Notes: generated by a model not told the origin, from the sequence alone. A stretch of 64,000 bases of DNA from Timema cristinae (GCA_039000515.1 JBCFYV010000012.1:40127429-40191428), one strand, 5' to 3'. Numbered from the stretch's first letter, positions 1-12,059 are shown. A program made the numbers and translations.

Positions 1-685
1 ACAAATAGCTAGGTTTAATTGTATATTTTTCCCCATTCTTACGGGGCTGGTAAAAATAATGTGAATAATGTATATTGACTAGGGGTTAGTAATTGTTGAA
101 GTTAACGTTTAATTCCTAGGTTGAGATTATAATAGGTTATTAGTTTTCATGCCTAATTGTTATTTCTTGTAGCGAGCGATGAGGGTTGCTCTTAAAGCTG
201 GCGCTAGTGGTATGAAGTCGCCAAAAGAAAATATTGTAAAGAAGTTGCATATTGTATGATTGTTAATATACTTGTGTCCATTGTTGCTGACTCCTTTTTT
301 GGGAAATTATAATAAATTACTGTTGATGGTGATATTCGTTCCTTCTTTCTATATAAGTATCATCCTTCGGTAATTTTAAGTTGAGTTAGTTCATGTGAGG
401 TAATCACAAATATGGTATTACGTCTGGGCTGTGTTTATCGGCCGTTGAGGACGGCCGTGAGAACTTGCCCTCATCTATCCCAAATTGCGTGTGCTGGGTG
501 TTATTTAGCTTACCCAGCGGGTATAACAAGTTCACTCACCCAGCCCACTCTATCGATTGTTATTGTATTTTTTTCTTATTTTCCTTTTGAAGTGTTTGAA
601 CCCTCTCTTTTGGATGGTAGATCCTAATTATGGTTCATTGTAAAAAGTGAATTGACCTTCCAGGGAAAACATGACTGTAGTTGCA
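1..685. other. AT-rich stretch, no gene recognised
   Basis: No coding similarity that I recognise. The longest open frame (412-627, 71 codons) has no motif I can name and lies in a locally GC-richer patch. The last part may hold a badly decayed N-terminal section of the pseudogene that starts near 686, but I cannot align it. Confidence 0.5.
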
Positions 686-1272
686 GTGAACATTATTAAC
701 GGGCCCTTGGTTGAGAGAGATAAAATCACTCCTCGACCACTCCATATCAAGCTTTAACTCGTGAATCCATTTGTTAAGGCTTTGAACGAAAATGGTGATT
801 GCTTATAATATATTGGTAGACAATTCCTTGGACTGACTATATAAAAACTAAATGCAACAAACTTTTATGGTCCTAAAATTCGTAAAATCATCCACTATTT
901 GAATTTCATTAACTCTATGAATAATGTTAAAGCTTCTGCCTGATGCAGTTTTGTCTAAGTTGTTAAAAGCTTCTTGAGTAACCACAAAGCTGGCAGTTAT
1001 GAAAAATTGGTGCAAAACATGCTCGTTAAAGTTAAAATTCTGGTTATCAATATGAGCATAAAGGTACACAATCTCTATAGTCACTGAGAAAGGTTTCCCG
1101 GTTAGTCTTGGTGATTATAGTGAGGAACAAGTGGAGAGGTTCCATCAGGATATACAAGTTATGGAGGAAAGGTATCAAGGCAGATCGGACAGACACATGA
1201 TGGCAGACTACTACTGGATCTTCCAGCATGATTGTCCTGATGAAATATATAAAAGAAAATCATACACATGTT
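686..1272 (+). pseudogene. Degenerate copy of a multi-copy arthropod protein family (unnamed)
   Basis: One reading frame can be followed from 686 to about 1100 through six in-frame stops; it then shifts frame near 1100 and continues to about 1272. Recognisable blocks are PLHIKL (about 741), FYGPKIRKI (about 864), a NMSIKVHNLYSH block near 1050-1084, and, after the shift, LGDYSEEQVERFHQDI followed by MEERYQG and MMADYYW (1107-1212). I remember this block order from uncharacterised proteins that occur in many copies in aphids, arachnids and cnidarians and are probably carried by a transposable element; that is memory, not a search. Function is unknown to me. Start and end are limits of recognisable similarity, not real gene ends. 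With this many stops and a frameshift it is dead. Confidence 0.65.
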
Positions 1273-2262
1273 GCACCCTCTCGGTATCCTGTACCCCCCG
1301 ACCATAAAAAGGGATAAAAGGGAGAGGATGTACTTAACATACATAGAATGGAAATTATAAAAAATATAGAGATTCAACAAAATGAGCAGTCTATTCAATT
1401 AAATGACAATAGCGCAGATAACAAAAAATGGTCTCATTTTATCATTATGAGTACAGTTGGAAATTATGCTCGAAGCCAACAACTTTATATCATTTAAGTT
1501 GCGCAAGTGTATTAACAAAAGGAAACATGAAATCCATCGTAATAGTGATAGTCCAGTCTATAAGAGACAATAACAAAGCGTATATTTTTAAATGCGATAC
1601 AAAAATATAAGGGCCTAATGGGCACCTTGATATGGTTCCAAAGGTTTCGTAATTCACAGAAAACGATATCATAAATATAAAGATTTAAATTTGACGACTA
1701 CACAACAGAGTTTACACAACGTGAGGGTTTGACTACCAGACATATGCCAAACTCCCACGGGACTATCAAATCTGAGTGAGAATATGGAACAAACAGTTCC
1801 ATCAATTAACAAAACTTTAGCTGTTCAAACATAACTTACGTTACAAAAGATTAAAGTCATCCTAATTCAAATTCCAATAAAAAGTTACTTCACGTTACGT
1901 TAAATCAAACCATAATTTTAAATATGAAAAGTTACTTCGATAAAAAAATTACTCTACAATTCCAAACAATATAATATTAACAAGTCAAACTTCTAATCAG
2001 CACATAACTGAGGATATTTACGAGAATAAATATATAAGCAAAAGTTACAGCGCCCGAGCGGCGACATATCTAAGATAGAATATTTAGATATTGTTTGACG
2101 ATTAAAATATTAATACGTTAGATTTTGAAACTGAATATTATATGCAAAAAGTTTAAAGTTTATAAAGAAGTTAGAGTTCATAACTCCTCCCGTCTAAGCG
2201 ACGATTTTGATACATTTTACAAGTTTTCTCCAGCCATTGTCCAGTTCCATGACAATGGTCTG
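1273..2262. other. AT-rich stretch, nothing recognised
   Basis: No long frame, TE terminus or tRNA-like box is visible. The GC rises after about 2170, where the gypsy pol scrap begins. Confidence 0.5.
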
Positions 2263-2444
2263 TCGTCGATCGTTGATCGTAGGATAGTCGATTATGGCAA
2301 GCTTGCACGGCCATTATATAGGGATTTCGTTGTTATGGAAGGGGGTGGGAATTCACCAAACACGCATATGATGACGTCAACGATGCCTTCAAACAGTCAC
2401 GTACACCATTGTTGATTCCGCTTGCTCCATCGGAATATCCGTGA
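2263..2444 (+). pseudogene. Ty3/gypsy-type pol scrap (reverse transcriptase end / RNase H connection)
   Basis: Frame 1 reads RRIVDYGKLARPLY (about 2275-2320), which matches the 'YRRFI..YGKLARPLY' segment at the end of gypsy-type reverse transcriptases. After a frameshift near 2330-2346 a second frame reads WEFTKHAYDDVNDAFK and then TPLLIPLAPSEYP (2346-2441), the usual 'F.WT..C..AF..LK..L...P.L' connection into RNase H, and ends at TGA (2442-2444). Order and spacing fit one ancestral frame broken by the shift. No LTR, gag or integrase belonging to it is visible nearby, so it is an orphan fragment. It is not the same element as the LTR retrotransposon at 12.8-19.9 kb, which lacks this part of pol. 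Confidence 0.65.
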
Positions 2445-2850
2445 ATATCTCCAATCACCCGATGTTTTGAAGGAGGTTCCTCTAGTCTCCGTCAGGGGTC
2501 GGATACATAATTGTCTTCTAGTTGATGTTGATAGTTCTTGGTTCATTTCACGCTAGTACAGTTGGAGTGCCGGGTCGCTTTGTTGACCCACTGGATCTCC
2601 CTTGACCCACTCGCCAGTCTAGGATTCCAGGTGCTGGCCAGCCTTGCAGGATTCTATTGTGAGCAGATTAGTATTGTAAGTACATGAACAAATTAATACT
2701 TAGAATTGGATCGAGTAATGAAATATATTGTGCAGCATTGTTTTTATTATGTCTTCTTAGCCTACAAGAACTACAACAGAGAAAAATACTATTGTAGGGA
2801 TCCTGATTGAGTTGAATTTATTGGAGTGGGTAGTATGCTTTGTTGTCCAG
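2445..2850. other. Sequence downstream of the gypsy scrap, unassigned
   Basis: GC is higher than in the neighbouring DNA up to about 2640, so this may be more decayed retroelement, but no frame gives a convincing domain. See the rejected protease-like match. Confidence 0.35.
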
Positions 2851-2879
2851 TTGTAACATTACACCACATAATGTTACAA
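2851..2879. repeat. 29-bp palindrome, copy 1 of 2
   Basis: Perfect 11-bp inverted arms TTGTAACATTA and TAATGTTACAA around a 7-nt spacer. Copy 2 lies 63 bp downstream. Confidence 0.9.
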
Positions 2880-2913
2880 ATCTCTAATCACGTCAGTATG
2901 GGGCGGGGTCGAG

Positions 2914-2941
2914 TTGTAACATTATACCACGTAATGTTACA
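2914..2941. repeat. 28-bp palindrome, copy 2 of 2
   Basis: Inverted arms TGTAACATTA and TAATGTTACA around TACCACG. Arms and spacer are nearly the same as in copy 1, so the pair is both a direct and an inverted repeat. A GC-rich segment (GGGGCGGGG, about 2899-2907) lies between the two. Confidence 0.9.
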
Positions 2942-3649
2942 CACACGGCGTTTTTCTATGCATTAATTGTAGTGATCTGATTAAGATTGCTTTGTTTTTC
3001 TGTTTTAGTACTGAAAACAATACCATTAGGTATTTCATGTGTTTACTTTTGTATGATTTGAGACGGTTTACTTGTAATTTGTGTGTAGACTACAATTGAC
3101 CATTAAATATTTTGTATTGTTTGTGTTTTTCAATAGGGGTTCTAATTTTTCTCAAAAGGTACAGCCAATATAGTAAAACCTAGTGCCATATTCGGTATCA
3201 ATGACACAAAGTTACCCTAAAAACCAGTTAAACTACTTGGAAATAAAATGAGTGTTAGTTATATTTGTCAAACAAAATAAAATAAAGCTTAACTAAACCT
3301 ATAATATTATTTTAAACAATCAAAACTTATTTAAAAGTACATTATAATTAAATGAATGTTTGTTCATCTTTTTATCTTAAATTGTCCAATCTCATAGTAA
3401 TTAACTGACAAAGACAAGTCTGGTTTGACTCTATTTATATGGGGGCCTACACTAATTTCTAAAATATTATGAACATTACATATTACTTAATTAGGTGTTT
3501 AATTTGTGACAATACAATCTGTATTTTATAACTTATGTGAATAAATTGAATAGAAAAAAACACTTTTTAAGACATTACAGTGTGACTGGACACACCTATA
3601 ACAACTAGCAACAAAATCATAACTATAGTTTAAGGTGGAAGTTTAGGGA
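2942..3649. other. AT-rich stretch, nothing recognised
   Basis: No coding similarity, SINE boxes or clear termini seen. Confidence 0.5.
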
Positions 3650-4013
3650 ACATGATTTAAAGGCAATATTTTTGTAGTTTTTGTATCAACAACTTTTTTT
3701 CTAAAATAAATAAAATATTATTCCAGTAGAAACACAAAGTCTAATATTCCTTACATTTTGATCTCAACAGCTGTTCTTAAATATATGTCAAGGAAGTCCT
3801 AGAATTTGAAATTTTTTTTTAATTTAAAAAGATTCTCATCTAATGCCGCAATGCTTATGACAGGTATCCTATTTTAAATAAAGTTAAACTCTATAATTCT
3901 ACTGAAATATTTTATTTATTTTGGCCAAAAAGTGTTTTGATATAAAAACTTTAAAAATACTGACCTTTCCTCGCGTTAACCACACTCTCACCTTGAGGCC
4001 TCTTTATTGCTAT
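3650..4013 (+). repeat. Old interspersed repeat, family R1, copy 1
   Basis: Aligns by eye with 36,800-37,085. Shared blocks are 'CTAATGCCGCAATGCTTATGAC' (3840-3862) against the matching segment at 36,890-36,910, 'TTTTATTTATTTTGG' (3908-3923 and 36,979-36,993) and 'CTTTCCTCGCGTT' (3964-3977) against 'CTTTTCTCGCGTT'. The upstream part (3660-3735) also resembles 32,190-32,272. Class unknown; no coding content. Confidence 0.6.
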
Positions 4014-4504
4014 GGACTGGATTGATGGGGAGGTAAAGGTTCGACTCTTATTCAGGTTATAGTGTACAATCACGCTAAGACTTTTCAGCGTTGATGTAGC
4101 TTACCAATAAAAACACATTGCCAAGGATAATAAAATCCTATGGGGAAACGGTAGATTATTATTTCTTATCAAGACATGGAGTAAGCATACGCTGTACATG
4201 ACTAGCGAATCTTGGGGGATCTAAATGATCTTCAGTACGAGACCAGCCGCATCAGAAATCATATTAGCACATTTTGAAAAATGATACCTGGACACAGTAA
4301 TCAAACCTTTATTCCTTGGTCCCTTTTTCAAAACTAACAAGAAGTTTATTAACGTTTACCCATCAGCTAAAGTTTGTTGACCCGCCGATAAATACATGAT
4401 TTATAGTTTTATTTTATTTCGCCACGTCCTACTACTCAACCTAGCTATCTGCTTACCTATACTATTAAAAAAGGAGATATAACTGTTAGATGTATACATT
4501 TAAC

Positions 4505-4630
4505 GATATAACTATAGTAATTTGGAGGGAACCTAACAATATTTGCGTGGAGAGAGAGTGGGAAACAATTTTAGGAAAACCACCTAAGAACACAGGTCAG
4601 GAGTCTAATACCGACCTCACCGTTACGTAA
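4505..4630 (-). mobile_element. SINE-A fragment, minus strand
   Basis: Central part of the SINE-A family (full copy described at 8211): the TTTGCGTGGAG segment and the poorly kept pol III box B side near 4610. Head and tail are missing. Confidence 0.55.
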
Positions 4631-4699
4631 AATTATAACAGATGAAATAAAACAAAATATTGCTTAAAAGTTACACATACAAACAGGAATCAAACAGGA

Positions 4700-4800
4700 G
4701 AGCTTAAGCTTAGCTCACCAATATTCTTACCACTGAGCTAAGCCAAGAATTCTAGGCTCGATTCCCGTGTACAGGTGTCTTTTCAAACTACATTTAATTG
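4700..4800 (+). mobile_element. SINE-D (tRNA-like) copy, rearranged
   Basis: Contains GCTCGATTCCCGTGTACAGG near 4757-4776 and, just before it, TAGCTCACC and ACTGAGCTAAGCC, which look like parts of a tRNA-like head in both orientations. The GTGTACAG-G-TGTCTTTT motif after box B is the mark of this family (see 20,938). Confidence 0.55.
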
Positions 4801-6044
4801 AAGGATGTATACTATTTGGACTGAATCCGTAACAAAAAATGGTATATATATATTTGTAGCTCAGATAGACCTGACGTCTTAGTTAATGTGACCACCAATA
4901 CTGGTAGTAAATAATAGATTGTAATCTAGATAAAAAAGACTAAGTAAATCTGTATCAATTTCAAGAGCGTGTTAAATCATGACATACAATATGTATCAAG
5001 ATATTTATCAAGATACATATCTTGACGTTAGCATTCTCTCCCTATGAACACGCCAAGGTTTAACCTGCGTGTTGTTTTGTCACGTGACCAACACCAGTGA
5101 CTCGTGACATCAGTGCCGACACAGAATGGGGGTGGGTTAAGGGAGGCTATAGGACGTGAGAGGAGGTTTTAGGGCGTAAGCGGGGTGACCCAGAGAGAGA
5201 TTACAAGGTAATCTAATGGATTGTGAATGGAAGGTTGCGCGACAGATTATCTACTATGTTAACAACTCAGTGTATTTTACTTATGGATTATGGGGAGGAT
5301 ATTTCCATGCCAGGGGTGAATATGAGGCAAAATAATCTGTCGTATAATACACAGTATTTGCAGACATGTCCTATGCCACATTTTTGCCACACTGTGCAAA
5401 TGTTAACTGGCCTCCCAGCCACATCTGTGATTGCATGGAATAGTGCTTCACTCTCGTGTTATACTGCGTCCTGAATATCTAACCAAACCTTAAGCCAAGC
5501 CACGTCACGAGCGTGAACATGGGTTGAACAAAACCCCGTCACGTGTTCGATGGAATGCTCGCAGCTGTTCATTGAATGTTGGTATTTTGAATAAACATCA
5601 AAGAATGTTACAAGGCTCGGTTCATAGGTGATAGTGAATTGGACGGTGATGCGATCCGAATCTCAAACTATAGACTTGCTACTATATATTTTGGTTTGTT
5701 TCTTGTTAAAATACGGTCAAAGATAAAACTGGGAACAGGGGAAGAGGGTAGGTGTAGGAAAGGAGAGGGGGAGGAGTGAAAGAGTAGTGGAGGAATGTTC
5801 ATACGTGTTCCCTCTTCGACCCAAATTGAGTTTTATCTTGTTCTTGAGTGTCTCAGTATGAATTGGACAAGAGCAAATTGTCTCGAATTAATAGTCGTCT
5901 ACTGTCCATAGTGTGTGTCATCCTACGAAGCACATCATTTTCCGAAGAAAAATATGGTTTGCAAGAATGTTCGAAGTTCAGCCCGCTGGGAATAATACCC
6001 ACACGTGGAAACATACGAGTAGGTCAGCTCAAGGTATAGTTTGA
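4801..6044. other. No gene recognised; short hairpin near 5000
   Basis: TATCAAGATA / TATCTTGA repeats make a small hairpin at about 4,992-5,026. A GC-richer patch (5,040-5,560) holds an 83-codon open frame (5223-5474) with no motif I can name. Confidence 0.5.
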
Positions 6045-6285
6045 GGTTCAGCTCGATAGTCTGGGCGCAGCTTTTGACTAAATTACCAGTAATGGGAAGA
6101 TAGGGGTTTGAATCTTGGTCTGGTGTAATGAGGGTAGATTTTATATAATGGCTTACCACTCTCTCTGCAAGCAAATACGAACCCATTTATTCTAGAGCTC
6201 TTCTTTCCGCATCCCTGTCATATTAGCGTAATTAGTGTATGCGATTAGCCCGAACGGTTAATGAAACGCGGATGGAAAATAAACA
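6045..6285 (+). mobile_element. SINE-A copy, diverged
   Basis: Box-B-like GGTTTGAATCTTGG (about 6107) and the family tail 'AGCCCGAACGGTTAATGAAACGCGG' region (about 6247-6271) are present, with decayed sequence between them. Confidence 0.6.
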
Positions 6286-8210
6286 AGAAAATACTGGCCT
6301 CCCCTTACTGTATTTATATTATACTTTTTATACACCCTCCCATCCTGTATTATAATTGATAAGTCATATAAAATATTTTCAAACTTTTCACAAAAATAAG
6401 TTAATTGCGCTCCGGACACTTCTCTGAATTGCGAGTAAAATCAACTGTAGTTATAAGGGTGAGGATGGTAGACGAGGGATAATTAAAAAAAAGATGAAAG
6501 AGAAAAGGAATTAGAGGGGACTGAGTGTAAATATAGGATTAAAGTATTTCTGGAAAGTCTCAAAAACATATTATTTGGTAGTGGCCAAGCCCTCTGTCTT
6601 TACAATTATGTGAATTACAGTGTATGCCAGCACAATAATTCTGGCCTGCCTGAACATTGATTACTGGGGTGACCAATACATAATACACATTGTAACACTT
6701 TTTTACCCATCCAAAAATATTCTACCCGGTGAGAATACACATGTCACACTCATGGCTGCAACGAAGCAAAGGTGAGAGACTATCCCACATGACTTAATCA
6801 CACGAGTATGGATTTTAATCAGGAATTAAAATATTTCCTATCCCTTTGAAATGTAGTGTCTATACTCTTTCCACAATTGAATCTCTTGCGCATTCATCTA
6901 CGATACTTCTTAATAATTACTTGTTTTGACAATAGATGGTCGGTTGTTAACAAGATAATATATTATTAGTCTGAATTATGTATGAATGGATTACCCATGA
7001 TTAAAAGCCATAATACAATGTTAACACATTTTATGTGAAGACAGGACAATCCCAGATGTTGTTTGCTTTTGAAGGATGGGGGGGGGGGGGAAGGGGGAGA
7101 AAGGCAAGGGGTAGTGGTATGATCCTGGGGTGGCCCATGCTGAAATCATCCAACATCCGGGGCAAGGATTTTATAATATACATTGCCTTTTATTTTCTTG
7201 AATTAATACAAAGATTGTATTGAACATGATTGGGATCGTAAGTTTTATAAATTTTAAGACTACAATAAGTAACCCTAAGCAAATACATTAATAGGTACAG
7301 TTTTAGGTGAATTTAAGGACCCCTTCCAAACACCCTCCTGGTTAAAATACCATGGTGATAGATTTCTATGAGAAGAAGCTCTTAGCGCTTATGAAAAATA
7401 AATGAAGAATTGCTCAAATTGACAGCCAGCATGACATATCTGTACCAGGGTTAGTTTCCACCTATTTTAAATATTGCTAACCCTGTACAATTAGGTCATG
7501 AGTTCGATTTCTTTGTAAGAAAACTTTATCTTTTACGAGCATGCTTTTTATTTAAACATCGCTAAAACTACTACCTGAACTACTACCAGAAAACGCAGAA
7601 GTCTCCAATATGGTTACTTGTATTTATAAAATGTACAGTACATATTTGTTTATCGTTCACACTGTAATAGCTGAATAAGAATTAGTTCAATACCTAAACG
7701 TCAGCCGTTGTTTGGGGTATTATATAGGATGAAATAGTATTTAGTATTTGCAATTACATTTTATTTACTTAGAAAATGTCAGAAATAATATTATAAACTT
7801 TAGAATGGGTGACCTCCCATCTCATGCACTAGGGAATTTATACGTACGCTGCACAAGGAAAAAGAATCTTTTACGACTTTGAGTCATTAGTGATATTTTA
7901 ACCCCTTTCTTACACTGGGGCAGGAACAACTTGATAACCTCTGTATTCAAATCAGCAGGCATATAACTGATAAAATTTGAAAAATAATAGTTTTGGATAT
8001 TTTATTGGGGAAAAGGCAGATAAAGCTATGTAATTAATTAGTTAATTAATGAGTTTGTGAGAAATGGGACTTAGCTCTTGTAAATCCAAAGCATTAACAT
8101 TAAAACAGTTAAATCAACAACTCATTTTCTTAATATTCAACAGGTAACTCTTTTCAAGCATGTTCAAAGTAGTAAATCATAGCAATCAATAATGAAAATT
8201 GACCCGATTC
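6286..8210. other. No gene recognised; G-run at 7078-7090
   Basis: AT-rich unique-looking sequence. A run of 13 G at 7078-7090 and a purine-rich stretch follow one another. The 62-codon frame across the G-run is low-complexity. Confidence 0.5.
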
Positions 8211-8452
8211 GGTGGCCTCGTGGTCTAACGCGTAACTCTCGTGTTAGACTAGATTGCCGAAGATGGGGAAATCGGGGTTAAATCCCAGTCGGGTGCACTG
8301 AGAGAAGTTTCCCTAAATTGTTTTACAGTCTCCTTCAACGCAAATGTGGGTACACTTGCTTCCAATCTAACCCTCCTAATCCCTAAACCATTAGTGTACT
8401 TAGTACATAAGCGTATAACCCAAACGGGTAGTAGGACGCTGTGCTAAAAAAA
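8211..8452 (+). mobile_element. SINE-A, near full-length reference copy
   Basis: A tRNA-derived SINE of about 240 bp, transcribed by RNA polymerase III and moved by a LINE in trans. Seen: box-A-like GTGGTCTAACGCG (8220-8232), box-B-like GGTTAAATCCC (8277-8287), then GTCGGGTGCACTG, a central CAAATGTGGGTACACTTGC segment, and the tail TTAGTACATAAGCGTATAACC..GTAGGACGCTGTGCTA (8396-8446). The same head, body and tail recur many times in this window on both strands, which is what defines the family. The tRNA source is unclear because the head is diverged. Not a tRNA gene: there is no acceptor stem closing the 3' side. Confidence 0.85.
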
Positions 8453-10130
8453 TTAAATTATGGTAATTTATATCATAGGTATTTAACTCACATCTTTTAC
8501 AGTTCAATTACATAGGCCCCTAAACATTTACCAATACTGATTTCTTTCAAAAATAAGCTCTGTGACAGCTTTACTAATTTTGTCATCTAGCTGCATATAC
8601 TTCTTACGTCTCTCTACCAAGTCAATGTTCAGTTCAAGTAATTTCTTTACTGTTTCATAAAGCATCGCAGCGTCTTTTAGAATAAAAATAAAAACAATGT
8701 TTACATAATTATACTTAACAAATATATGAGTGCACGAGATGAGACAAATTCAGATATAAACTACCCAGTGTACCAGATGTAAGTGAACGAGATGGTTATA
8801 AGCCTTAGAATTTTAATATTACAACTTATTTTTACTTTTAAAATTATGGTAATGTAGCTCTATGGTGGTTTGTTTGGGGCTAATGGAGACGAAACGAATT
8901 AGTGAAATTTTGCACAATCACATTTGGAACTTGAATTATGGCAACAAGATTGATAACAGGAAGAATTGGCCCAGCACTATCATGCTTTGACTACATTAAT
9001 ATATATTATATATCTAATTAAATATTTACATTATCAGATTATTTATTAAAAATTTAATATAGGGACATGGGTCTAGGAGGATAGTTTTATAGAAAATCCG
9101 CCGGCGTCATAGTAAAGAGAGGGTTGTAAAACCTGTGATAAATCTTTGGGAATTGTTGTGTGCTATTGTTGGGTTGGTTCACTTATAAGGATCATATTTG
9201 GAATTCAGCGTGATGAAGATATGGGTCAAATTTTAATTTGATGTAGACGAGAATTCTATTATTCTGAACAGATTTTTTTCTATAAACATATGACCCATAA
9301 TTATTGTTTTTGATTATTACGTTAGCTTAAACTTGACAGATTAGCATGTCGTAGACAGTTTTATTGCAAGGTTTAAGATCGTGTGAAATCTAGAGAGATT
9401 AATGTTTCGTGAACTATTCCTTCAGTAAGTTCGTGGACCAAAGGTAAAAAATGAGAAATAAATTTTTCGTGGAACGTACTAAAGTAAGGTTGTAAGTCGA
9501 GTGAAGAAAAGCGCCTTATATTGGGTATATAGCTTGAAAGAAATAATTCTGGAATATTCTTATTTCTATTCTTTAGGTTGCACCATTTCCAGAAAGAAGG
9601 GAGAGAGAGACAAAGAGAGAGGGAGAAAGAGAATGTGGTCTAGAAGTAATTGTTATGTATTTGTAATGAGTGTGGGGGACAGTGAACAAAAGAACATCGC
9701 TGTAAAAAACAAAACAAAAATATCATATAGTTGTGTGAGAAGATTTCCTAACACATGTGGATGCATTTAGTTCTATATTTAAATTATTCGTCATTTTTTA
9801 AATATATTAAGGGTGGGAACTTTTGGTTATAATTATTATTAAAGTTTCTCGAGCTAGGTTCCCGACTGGTACAAGGGGATTTTCCTCAATAGAAGAATAA
9901 TTCTCATGGTTACCAGAGTTTGGTTGATTAGGCTTAAGTTATGTTGAGATCTTCATTGACTTTTCCTCGTTCTATTCAATACTATCATCCCTTTACCTCA
10001 ACGGAATATGTAAAGGGCACCCTTGAAAAGGATGTACGATTGTATATTCGAGGGCAACGGTACATTAGTAGCACTAATGTGTAATCTTTCTGTAAACTGA
10101 GTTACAAATTGATGTAGCCCAGACACGCCC
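8453..10130. other. No gene recognised
   Basis: AT-rich. The 89-codon frame at 9501-9770 contains a GA-rich low-complexity segment and has no recognisable domain. Confidence 0.5.
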
Positions 10131-10179
<49 letters not shown>

Positions 10180-10204
10180 CATCATCATCATCATAATCAT
10201 CATA
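10131..10204. repeat. (TTA)n microsatellite followed by (ATC)n
   Basis: About 14 TTA units, then TATATAT, then imperfect ATC units to about 10,204. Confidence 0.95.
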
Positions 10205-10499
10205 TTTGGAGTCCTACAACTTTTTAATTATAAGTTATTTCATATCACAAAAACTTGCTCAGTTATGATAAAAATTGGAAATCGTTGTTAATGTAAAGTA
10301 AACTCAAAGTCATTTAAAATTAGATGCATCATTTTGCATGGTTTTGAAAATTGAAAAATGACAACTGGACACAAGAATTGAGCCCGGATATATGGCTATA
10401 ACCGTAACTAGCAATATATTAGCTCGGATACCTAATCCATCAAAATAATTATATCCAAATTTGAGAAATCACGAATATCTCTTTTCGATCACAAGTAAG

Positions 10500-10740
10500 C
10501 TATCTACCCTTAATTTTTCAAAAATACCTTGGGAAAATTTTTTGAAATCCCTAGTTAAAAAGTTTTGGGCCAATTGGCTAAATTGTTCTGGCCTTAGTCC
10601 CAGTAACAGATAAATGGCTTTGAAAAGAAAACACTATCTCGGTTTTAGGTTCCATGAAACGTCGAGATCAATCAAAATTTCTAGTCCAAATTGTTATAAG
10701 ATCACAATACTTCGCTCTCCAAGGGGTCGTAAGTAAAGAA
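10500..10740 (-). repeat. Possible diverged fragment of the hairpin-headed repeat family (R2)
   Basis: The segment ATGAAACGTCGAGATCAATC...CACAATACTTCGCTCTCC resembles 45,405-45,475 (ATAAAACGTTGAAATTCATC...CCAATACTCT) in word order. Strand is assigned by that match. Weak. Confidence 0.35.
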
Positions 10741-11119
10741 AAAATATTTGAATATGACAGCATTTTTAGGTGTTTTTTGATTTTATATAATTTTTAAACC
10801 ATATTTAGGAAATATAGTTCAGATTTTGAAAGATAAATAAAAATAAAAATTAATTACTGGAAAAAAAATTATATTTTCTCTTGATTATCCTCTTTATACC
10901 TAGAAGTCACTAATTATTCTTTAAATAACATGTACTGTACATCAATTATAGGAAATAAGTTAGACTTATCTTATGCCAAAGTGAAGTATATTGAAAGGTT
11001 AAGGCGCCCAACTAACAATTAAAGTAAAAAGTTTTGCTATATCAAATAAATGGAACATTACTTGGTGTTAATTAATAGTGACCTGCATCTGTGGGTACAT
11101 GGACTAAATATCAGACTAT

Positions 11120-11320
11120 CTAGTATGTGTACTGGTGAAGATGATGATGGGGGTTTAGCTACCAGCTGGGTGTACTATGGGCAATTTTTATTAAAGGGCT
11201 AACCCATTTACATCTACTTAACTGATGGAACATTTCATATACATTCTACCTTCCTCATTCTTAACCCATTAGTGTAAATATTAGGATAACCCAGATGTGT
11301 AGTATGATGCTGTGAAAAAT
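11120..11320 (+). mobile_element. SINE-A copy, diverged, 5'-truncated
   Basis: Box-B side 'CAGCTGGGTGTACT' (about 11,163), then CATTAGTGTAAATATTAGGATAACCC and a GTAGTATGATGCTGTG tail (11,269-11,315). Confidence 0.6.
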
Positions 11321-11739
11321 AAAATAATCGTGTCTGCCATCAGGACCAAGTCGGTAAAGGGAACAGCTACAAGCTTGGTTATTATATTATCTGATACTCC
11401 AGAATGCTCTCTTAAGCATTTACTGTAAAGCCCTAGATTAAGTTTTTTGAAATTTGGGCTTCTACCCAGAATTTTGGTTTGAAAATAACATGTTCAATAA
11501 ACACAAACAAAAAACCAACCATTAGATTCCTTTTCACACCAGGTACATTATTCCAGTGCAAATCCACATAAAATATGGTTGCCATAATTTGCAATATAAT
11601 TGATAAAAAATAATGTCTAAACATTCCAATCATTATTAGTTAAAGAATACGTAAATTCTTCGTATATGAAAATAATTATATATTTTTTGTGTGTATTTAT
11701 TTTTATGCTTTATGGTGCTCCAACTTTTTTTTCTTCAGC

Positions 11740-11945
11740 CTTCCAGCTAATAGCTGGCGGGATCTAAGCCACGGCTCAGCTTCCACAGCGCATGCGCGCT
11801 GAACTCGTATCGACCGGGCCAGAGTGGCGGGCTCCATGTGTGACGTCACACTCCCAGACCCCTGGAACTTGTGACACACGGGGTTACTTACTGGGTCCCA
11901 AACTCTAGTGCCTCCACACACGTTACACGGCTGCCATCACGCGGA
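11740..11945. promoter_or_regulatory. CpG-rich patch with CRE-like and NRF1-like palindromes
   Basis: A GC-rich island in AT-rich DNA. It contains GCGCATGCGC (11,788-11,797, the NRF1-type core) and a 14-bp perfect palindrome GTGTGACGTCACAC (11,838-11,851) with a full CRE core TGACGTCA. On the minus strand a donor-like A|GTAAGTA lies near 11,890. These are motifs only; no gene is attached, and the 72-codon minus frame (11,703-11,921) is not recognisable. It could be a host promoter or part of an unrecognised element. Confidence 0.4.
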
Positions 11946-12059
11946 GGATGAATGTTATCATGGGTGCCAACATGGTAGGATTAAATGTCACCAGCCTCAA
12001 GCGTTCGTTTATAGTTTTTTTTCGACGCGTCTTACTTCACGTTCGAGATTTTAAGGTTT

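Noticed and set aside
412..627. 71-codon open frame in a GC-richer patch
   Set aside because: No recognisable motif; length is within chance expectation.
2470..2540. Retroviral-type aspartic protease (LVDVDSSWFIS)
   Set aside because: It lies after RT, the wrong order for pol; it lacks the DTG/DSG motif and is flanked by stops.
8211..8300. tRNA gene
   Set aside because: Boxes A and B belong to a SINE head; the downstream body and tail recur many times.
11703..11921. 72-codon minus-strand frame in the CpG-rich patch
   Set aside because: Open because of high GC; no recognisable protein and no splice partner that I trust.
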